A DNA stretch of 38,250 bases, from the NCBI RefSeq assembly GCF_004799395.1, contig NZ_SSMZ01000017.1, forward strand, positions 1 to 38,250. The letters run 5' to 3'. The stretch is from Phenylobacterium sp. (GTDB taxonomy: Bacteria > Pseudomonadota > Alphaproteobacteria > Caulobacterales > Caulobacteraceae). Each line of letters starts with the position of its first letter. Position 1 is the first letter of the stretch. A program made the position numbers and the translations under genes. The notes under the pieces were generated by a model. The model was not told the DNA's origin, made no database searches, and was given only the letters and a program-made list of their open reading frames with translations. Positions 33,395 through 38,250 of this stretch are shown here, in pieces.

Positions 33395-34426
33395 TCAGAC
33401 CCTCCGCACCCGCCAGGCGAAGGCCACGGCCAGGCAGAGCGTCAGGGCGGCGACGAACTGGTGAGCGCCGGCCAGGCCGATGGGCGCCCGCGCCATCAGG
33501 GTGGCGATCCCCAGGCTCGCCTGGACAAGCACCAGTCCCGCAACCGCCAGCGCCAGGCTTCGGGAGGTCGCGGCTAGATAGGGCGACCGCCAGGCCGAAG
33601 CGCCCATCAGCACGGCGGCGATCGTCAGCAGATAGGCGACCAGCCGGTGGTGCAGCTGCACCGCGCCCTGGCTGTGCGCCAGGGTGGCCCAGAGGCCAGG
33701 TCCCGCATAGTCGCCCGGCAGCAGGTGACCCGCGAAAAGCGGCCAGTCGTTGTAGACGAGGCCCGCCTGATTGCCGGCCACCAGGGCGCCCAGCAGGATC
33801 TGCAGATAGATCAGGCCGACAATCCAGAGCGCGCGGCCGCCCCAGGGGCTGGGCAGGGTCTGGCGCGCCTGGCCGGCGAGCGCATCCAGGGCCGTCCAGA
33901 CCAGCGCGCCCAACAGGGCGAAGGCGATGCCCAGGTGCAGCATCAGCCGCTCCGGCGCGACATAGACCCGGTTGGCCAGGCCGCTCGCCACCATCCACCA
34001 GCCGACGATCGGCTCCAGGCCCAGGAGGACGATCACCGCACCCATCTGACCCCACAGCCGGCGCGGTATCTCCCGGCGTACGGCGAACCAGATCAGGGGC
34101 AGCAGGAAGACCGTCCCCACCAGCCGCGCCAGCAGCCGGTGAGACCACTCCCAGAAGTAGATGAAACGGAACTGCGCGAGCGTCATGTCCGGATTGACGA
34201 ACTGGAACTGCGGGATCGCCCGGTAGCGGGCGAACTCGGCCTGCCAGTCGCCGGCGCTGAGAGGCGGCAGGACCCCGGAGACCGGCTTCCACTGGGTGAT
34301 CGACAGGCCCGATCCGGTCAGCCGGGTCAGGCCGCCCACCACCACCATGGCGACCACCAGGGCGGCCGTGACCAGGAGCCAGATGGCCACGGCGCGGGAG
34401 CGGTCGGAACGCAGGAACGAGGTCAT
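33395..34426 (-). CDS. ctaA: Haem A synthase
   Basis: CtaA oxidises the C8 methyl of haem O to the formyl group of haem A for aa3-type cytochrome oxidase. The 343-residue protein has eight membrane segments. Family motifs are GGLTRLTGSGLSITQWKP near the N-terminus, FIYFWEWSHRLLARLVG with the first haem-binding histidine, HLGIAFAL, AGNQAGLVYNDWP and QLHHRLVAYLL, and GAHQFVAALTLC. It is of the alphaproteobacterial/mitochondrial COX15-like type. The ATG at 34426 fits the family start. It is divergent from the DUF2842 gene and followed by the P460 gene. Confidence 0.94.
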   Translation of the reverse strand: MTSFLRSDRSRAVAIWLLVTAALVVAMVVVGGLTRLTGSGLSITQWKPVSGVLPPLSAGDWQAEFARYRAIPQFQFVNPDMTLAQFRFIYFWEWSHRLLARLVGTVFLLPLIWFAVRREIPRRLWGQMGAVIVLLGLEPIVGWWMVASGLANRVYVAPERLMLHLGIAFALLGALVWTALDALAGQARQTLPSPWGGRALWIVGLIYLQILLGALVAGNQAGLVYNDWPLFAGHLLPGDYAGPGLWATLAHSQGAVQLHHRLVAYLLTIAAVLMGASAWRSPYLAATSRSLALAVAGLVLVQASLGIATLMARAPIGLAGAHQFVAALTLCLAVAFAWRVRRV

Positions 34427-34500
34427 CGGGCGCGGCCTACCCCGGAAAGCCGGTTCCGTCCACGCTTCCACCGGGCGACGGCTGCCGCTAAGCAGGCGCG

Positions 34501-34698
34501 ATGTCGCCCCGCCTGCGCAAACTGATCGGCCTCTTCGGTATCCTGGCGTTCCTACTGCTCTACATGGGCGCGGTGGCGCGGCTGGCGGCCCACGTGCCGC
34601 CCCATGGTCCGTGGCAGTTCCTCTACTTCGCCATGGCAGGAGTCTGTTGGGGCGTCCCGGTCCTGCCGCTGATCAGCTGGATGAACCGGCCCGGCTGA
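34501..34698 (+). CDS. DUF2842 small membrane protein
   Basis: A 65-residue protein with two membrane segments: [26 protein letters not shown] and [22 protein letters not shown], ending in basic/polar NRPG. It matches DUF2842, a small inner-membrane family of alphaproteobacteria that often lies next to ctaA. The function is unknown; context suggests a role with cytochrome oxidase or haem A, which is inference. It is divergent from ctaA across 74 bp. Confidence 0.85.
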   Translation: MSPRLRKLIGLFGILAFLLLYMGAVARLAAHVPPHGPWQFLYFAMAGVCWGVPVLPLISWMNRPG

Positions 34699-34757
34699 CC
34701 TTTTCGGGATTGCGGCGACGCCAACATCCGCTAGAAGACCCGCTCGCCGCGAGGCGT

Positions 34758-34834
<77 letters not shown>

Positions 34835-34865
34835 TTCGGCCGGCGAGACTTCCCCCCTTAGGGTC

Positions 34866-35255
34866 TCATCTCAACAAAGCGTCGAGCCGCTGCTTGGCGG
34901 CCTCCAGGTCGCGCAGGGCGTCGTAGAGGCTGTCAGTCTTGGCGGCGGACGTCACGCTCGCAACGGACGCGCTGGGCGGAGCCCCCTCCCCGCCGGCGTT
35001 GACCAGGCGTCGTAGACCTTCCTCGCGGTGCAGCCGCTGGACGCCCTTGATGGTGTAGCCCTCGTCGTGGAGCAGGTGGCGCACGCCGCGCAGCACCGCG
35101 ATGTCGGAGGGCCGATAGAATCGGCGGCCACCGGCCCGCTTCATCGGACGGATGAAGGCGAACTTGGTTTCCCAGAACCGCAGGACATGTTGCGGCACGC
35201 TGAGCTCGTCCGCCGCTTCGGAGATGGTCCGAAAGGCTTCCGGCCCCTTGGCCAC
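34866..35255 (-). CDS. MerR family transcriptional regulator
   Basis: A 129-residue MerR-like regulator. The N-terminal winged helix spans about 7-75: [64 protein letters not shown] linker of about 25 residues (Ala/Ser/Val-rich) leads to a short C-terminal coiled helix ([18 protein letters not shown]) for dimerisation; there is no metal or drug domain. A MerR-type gene directly after ihfA is a common arrangement in alphaproteobacteria; its target is not known. It starts 14 bp after ihfA. Confidence 0.92.
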   Translation of the reverse strand: MAKGPEAFRTISEAADELSVPQHVLRFWETKFAFIRPMKRAGGRRFYRPSDIAVLRGVRHLLHDEGYTIKGVQRLHREEGLRRLVNAGGEGAPPSASVASVTSAAKTDSLYDALRDLEAAKQRLDALLR

Positions 35256-35269
35256 GGTCTAGATCGCCC

Positions 35270-35572
35270 TCACCGCGCCAGGGCGCGGTCGACCCGCGCC
35301 TTCATGACCTGGGAGGCCCGGAAGCCGATCACCCGACGGGGCTCGATGGCCGCCGGTTCGCCGGTCTTGGGGTTGCGTCCCATGCGGGCGCGCTTGGCGC
35401 GCACCTGGAAGACGCCGAACCCTGACAGCTTGACCTGCTCGCCCTTCTCCAGGGCGACGGCCATCAGCTCGAGAACGCGCTCGACCAGTTCGCCGCAGTC
35501 CTGCCGGGTCAGGCCAACTTCCTCATGGACCGCTTCACAGAGGTCCGCCCGCGTAACCGTCGCACCCTTCAT
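35270..35572 (-). CDS. ihfA: Integration host factor subunit alpha
   Basis: IHF-alpha pairs with IHF-beta to bend DNA at specific sites; in Caulobacter-type cells it helps activate cell-cycle and flagellar promoters. The 100-residue protein has TRADLCEAVHEEVGLTRQDCGELVERVLELM, then VKLSGFGVFQVRAKRARMGRNPKTGEPAAI, with the minor-groove arm proline in GRNPKTG. The ATG at 35572 fits. The gene lies between fabH (95 bp upstream) and merR (14 bp downstream). Confidence 0.96.
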   Translation of the reverse strand: MKGATVTRADLCEAVHEEVGLTRQDCGELVERVLELMAVALEKGEQVKLSGFGVFQVRAKRARMGRNPKTGEPAAIEPRRVIGFRASQVMKARVDRALAR

Positions 35573-35667
35573 GCTCGCTCAATCCCCCAAGGCGACAGCC
35601 TCACCGTGCCTTGATTGTCCCATCTCGTCAAAGACTTCAAGGCCCCGTTTGCGGGGTTTGCTGAGGA

Positions 35668-36648
35668 TTACAGTCGAAGAACGCAGGCGCCCCAGGTCAG
35701 GCCGCCGCCCATGGCCTCCAGCAGCAGCAGCTGGCCGGGCTTGATCCGCCCGTCGCGAACGCCCTGGTCGAGGGCCAGGGGAATCGAGGCGGCGGAAGTG
35801 TTGGCGTGCTGATCGAGGGTGGTGATCACCTTGGCCTCGTCGATACCGACCCGCTTGGCGACGCCCTGCAGGATGCGCAGATTGGCCTGGTGCGGCACGA
35901 ACCAGTCGACGCTGGCCACTTCGACGCCAGCATCTGCAGCGGCGGCGGTGATCGCCTCGGAGATGTTCACCACGGCGTGGCGGAACACCTGGTTGCCCTG
36001 CATCCGCAGCTTGCCGACCTGGCCGTTGGTGGACGGGCCGCCGTCGACGTAAAGCAGCTCCTGCTTGGTCCCGTCGGCGCGCAGCGCGAATCCCAGCAGG
36101 CCGCGGTCCGCCGTGGTCCCCTGCCCTTCGCCCGGCTCCATCACCACCGCGCCGGCCCCGTCGCCGAACAGCACGCAAGTGCCGCGGTCGGTCCAGTCCA
36201 TCAGCCGGGTCATGGTTTCGGCCCCGATCACCAGGGCGACCTTGGAGCGGTTGCGGGCCACGAAGCCGTCGGCCACCGACAGGGCGTAGACGAAGCCGGA
36301 GCAGACGGCCTGCACGTCGAAGGCGATGCCCACCGGGCAGCCCAGCTTGCGCTGCACGATGGTCGCGGCGGCGGGGAACGTCAGGTCGGCGGTGGTCGTC
36401 GCCACGATGATCAGGTCGACCTCGTCGGGCGTGCGGCCGGCGGCCGCCAGGGCCTTCCGGGCCGCCTCGACCGCCAGGTCGGACACCGGCTGGTCGTCGC
36501 GCACCTGGTGGCGCTGGCGGATGCCGGTGCGCTCGACGATCCATTCGTCCGAGGTGTCGACGAACTTGGCCAGGTCGTCGTTGGTCACGATCCGCTCGGG
36601 CAGGTAACCGCCGACGCCGGTCACCACGCTACGCACGACGCTCGTCAC
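35668..36648 (-). CDS. fabH: Beta-ketoacyl-ACP synthase III
   Basis: FabH condenses acetyl-CoA with malonyl-ACP to start fatty acid synthesis. The 326-residue protein has the catalytic triad C116 (DVQAVCSGF), H253 (PHQANLRI) and N283 (HANTSAASIP). The opening GVGGYLPERIVTNDDLAKFVDTSDEWI is typical. The start is a GTG overlapping the plsX stop (GTGA), so it is coupled to plsX, the common arrangement. The gap to ihfA holds a small CCCCG/CGGGG hairpin at 35643-35656 without a T run on the minus strand. Confidence 0.96.
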   Translation of the reverse strand: MTSVVRSVVTGVGGYLPERIVTNDDLAKFVDTSDEWIVERTGIRQRHQVRDDQPVSDLAVEAARKALAAAGRTPDEVDLIIVATTTADLTFPAAATIVQRKLGCPVGIAFDVQAVCSGFVYALSVADGFVARNRSKVALVIGAETMTRLMDWTDRGTCVLFGDGAGAVVMEPGEGQGTTADRGLLGFALRADGTKQELLYVDGGPSTNGQVGKLRMQGNQVFRHAVVNISEAITAAAADAGVEVASVDWFVPHQANLRILQGVAKRVGIDEAKVITTLDQHANTSAASIPLALDQGVRDGRIKPGQLLLLEAMGGGLTWGACVLRL

Positions 36649-37721
36649 TCGCTGGCTCCTTGGGCGGCGGCGGCCGCATCAGCGGGCGCCTGCGCGGGCT
36701 CGGCCAGCGCATCGGGGAGCCGTCTCATATTCCGTTCGATCTCGGCGGAAAAGTCACTGCGCGCCAGATCGACGGCCAATCTGATGGCCTTGGCGAAATC
36801 GCGTTCACTGGCGCCGCCATGCGCCTTCAGGACGATGCCGTTGAGGCCCAGCAGCGGCGCGGCCGGCGTCGGGCTCATCCGCTCGCGGAACCGCAGTAGC
36901 GCCGGCCGCGCCAGCACCGCGCCCAGGTTCGCCAGGGGGCCCGACGTCAGAGCGCCCCGCAGCTCGTTCAACATGAAGCGCCCCACGCCCTCCATGGCCT
37001 TCAGGGCCACGTTGCCAGTGAATCCGTCGGTAACGACCACATCGACGCCGCCGCGGGTGATGTCGTCGCCCTCGACGAAACCCTTGTAGTCCAGGTCGAT
37101 CTTGCCCTCGCGCAGGATGCGGTTGGCCTCGCGCACCTCCTCGTGGCCCTTCATCTCCTCGGAGCCGACGTTGAGCAGGCCGACGGTCGGCCTCGCGACC
37201 GAATGGGCGGCGCGGTGGAAGGCCTCGCCCATGATGGCGAACTCCACCAGTCGCTCGGCATCGCAGTCGATGTTGGCGCCGACGTCCAGGAAGGTGGTCA
37301 CGCCCCGTGGCGTCGGGATTGAGGTGACCAGCGCCGGCCGCTCCAGTTCGCCGGTCATGCGCAGGATCAGCCTGGCGATCGCCATCAGGGCGCCGGTGTT
37401 GCCGGCCGAAACGGCCGCCACGGCCTGGCCGTCCCGGATCGCTTCGACGGCATTCCACATGGAGGTGCCCTTGCCGCGGCGAAGCGCCTGCGCCGGCTTC
37501 TCGTCCATGGAGATCACCCGCTCGGCGGGGATGATATCGACGCGGCGCGCCTCGTTGGGATGCCGCGCCAGACCCAGGCCAATCGCCGCGGCATCGCCAT
37601 GCAGGAGGAAGCGGACATCTTGCGGAAGCGATGCGATCGCCCGGATGACGGCCGGCACGACCACGCTCGGGCCGTGGTCTCCGCCCATGGCGTCAATGGA
37701 AATCACCAGGGGCTGGGTCAA
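36645..37721 (-). CDS. plsX: Phosphate acyltransferase PlsX
   Basis: PlsX converts acyl-ACP to acyl-phosphate, the donor for PlsY in phospholipid synthesis. The 358-residue protein has ISIDAMGGDHGP near the N-terminus, SAGNTGALMAIA, DVGANIDCDAERL, GLLNVGSEEMKG, and DGFTGNVALKAMEG. The start is a TTG at 37721; the first in-frame ATG would fall inside the conserved MGGDHG, so TTG is preferred. AAGGACC lies 12 nt upstream. A Pro/Ala-rich C-terminal tail of about 20 residues follows the fold. It is downstream of yceD and overlaps fabH by 4 bp. Confidence 0.95.
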   Translation of the reverse strand: MTQPLVISIDAMGGDHGPSVVVPAVIRAIASLPQDVRFLLHGDAAAIGLGLARHPNEARRVDIIPAERVISMDEKPAQALRRGKGTSMWNAVEAIRDGQAVAAVSAGNTGALMAIARLILRMTGELERPALVTSIPTPRGVTTFLDVGANIDCDAERLVEFAIMGEAFHRAAHSVARPTVGLLNVGSEEMKGHEEVREANRILREGKIDLDYKGFVEGDDITRGGVDVVVTDGFTGNVALKAMEGVGRFMLNELRGALTSGPLANLGAVLARPALLRFRERMSPTPAAPLLGLNGIVLKAHGGASERDFAKAIRLAVDLARSDFSAEIERNMRRLPDALAEPAQAPADAAAAAQGASE

Positions 37722-37768
37722 GACGGCGCTTTGGTCCTTCGACGGGTCCCGCCGGATTCGCCGGCGAC

Positions 37769-37798
37769 GATAGCCTCCAGGCTCGGCAATGCAAACAA
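37769..37798 (-). promoter_or_regulatory. Candidate plsX promoter
   Basis: On the minus strand TTGTTT (37798-37793) and GCTATC (37774-37769) are 18 bp apart; GCTATC resembles the Caulobacter -10 form. plsX would start about 50 nt downstream. Weak evidence. Confidence 0.25.
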
Positions 37799-37810
37799 GG
37801 CCTTAAGTGG

Positions 37811-38250
37811 CTAGGGCTCGTCGCCCTTCAACTTCCTGAGCACGGCGAAGGGCGATTCCAGCTCCGAAGGCGGCTGGAATTCGAATTCCTCGCCGGGCCT
37901 ACGGGCGAACGGATCGATCTCCAGCGCCAGATGCTCGATCGCATAGGCCGCCAGGTCGATGGTGTCGCCGTCCAGGATGTCCGGCGGATCCGGGGCCTCC
38001 GGATCGTAGTCGATCTCGCCGCCTTCCAGCGCCTGGGCGTGCGGGCTGCCGTCCGGCACGGCCCGGAGCTCGATCTCGCCCGACAGCGGGTGCTGGAAGT
38101 TTTCCAGGGACACCGCGCTGGTCTGTTCAACCACGGCGTCGAAGCGGCCCGTGATCTCTACCCCGTCCATCCAGGACTTCAGCGTCAAATGCACCGTAAA
38201 CGATGGCAGGCTGACCAGGTCCAACGCCCTGGCGATCCGCGCGCGCTGAG
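37811..38250 (-). CDS. YceD (DUF177) family protein, N-terminus outside window
   Basis: The last 146 codons of a DUF177/YceD protein are visible; the frame stays open to the window edge and reads ARALDLVSLPSFTVHLTL, part of the usual family sequence, so the real start lies further upstream (a TTG at 38224 is not the start). Conserved parts are the middle ENFQHPLSGEIEL and the acidic DILDGDTIDLAAYAIEHLALEIDPFAR. YceD is linked to 23S rRNA/L32 metabolism and usually lies next to rpmF and plsX; here rpmF is absent and plsX follows after 89 bp, as in other alphaproteobacteria. Confidence 0.88.
   Translation of the reverse strand, partial: QRARIARALDLVSLPSFTVHLTLKSWMDGVEITGRFDAVVEQTSAVSLENFQHPLSGEIELRAVPDGSPHAQALEGGEIDYDPEAPDPPDILDGDTIDLAAYAIEHLALEIDPFARRPGEEFEFQPPSELESPFAVLRKLKGDEP

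Noticed and set aside
34845-34867. GAGAC/GTCTC repeat between tRNA-Pro(GGG) and merR
   Set aside because: Five-base arms with a long loop and no T run; too weak to call a terminator.
35643-35656. CCCCG/CGGGG hairpin after fabH
   Set aside because: Only 5 bp of stem and no T run on the minus strand; too weak to call a terminator.
35806-37089. 427-codon plus-strand frame opposite fabH and plsX
   Set aside because: Spans two well-defined genes on the other strand and their junction, with no protein-like motifs.

Overview
This is a 38.25-kb piece of GC-rich chromosome from an alphaproteobacterium, most likely a Caulobacteraceae member of the Phenylobacterium/Caulobacter type. The signs are a double cold-shock-domain protein, the gene orders kdsA-hldE-hldD, alaC-hom-glpX, yceD-plsX-fabH-ihfA-merR and rplM-rpsI-argC, an NDUFS4-like complex I subunit, DUF2842, alpha-type CtaA and a class I PHA synthase. 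Most of it is housekeeping DNA. I see no phage, no insertion sequence and no CRISPR array. Species assignment is inference from gene content.

Layout. (1) 1-3657, minus: LPS inner-core precursor operon kdsA-hldE-hldD, ending in a DUF3089 protein cut by the window edge. (2) 3844-7495, plus: cfa, then a sulfur cluster cysK-sseA and a GNAT acetyltransferase whose reading frame begins directly after the sseA stop with no usual start codon. (3) 7492-11801: an orphan AapJ-like lipoprotein (minus), then metC, an SDR oxidoreductase and a glycerate-kinase-like enzyme (plus). (4) 11835-15628: small secreted protein; tRNA-Arg and tRNA-Pro flanking an NDUFS4-like gene; GST, thioesterase, glutaminyl cyclase, double cold-shock protein, tRNA-Glu. 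(5) 15696-25390, minus backbone: alaC-hom-glpX and, further on, recJ. Between glpX and recJ lies a 4.3-kb accessory block: hybrid histidine kinase, TetR regulator and a divergent saccharopine-dehydrogenase-like enzyme, with a perfect 18-bp inverted repeat as operator. (6) 25519-29829: lipoprotein, phaC, then a translationally coupled PadR-DUF1700(HAAS)-DUF2807 operon. (7) 29836-34698: Tat-exported MsrB, argC, rpsI, rplM, a cytochrome P460, ctaA, DUF2842. (8) 34758-38250: tRNA-Pro(GGG), MerR, ihfA, fabH, plsX and a partial yceD (DUF177).

How the genes work together. kdsA, hldE and hldD supply Kdo and heptose for lipid A/core. fabH and plsX start fatty acid and phospholipid synthesis, and Cfa modifies the finished lipids. 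cysK, sseA and metC handle cysteine, sulfane sulfur and homocysteine; hom and alaC serve aspartate- and pyruvate-family amino acids. ctaA, the NDUFS4-like protein and P460 belong to respiration. The parts most worth a second look are the PadR-HAAS-DUF2807 operon, the lysine-rich histone-H1-like tail on PhaC, the TetR operator and its island, the start-less GNAT gene, and the hexanucleotide repeat in the P460 signal peptide.
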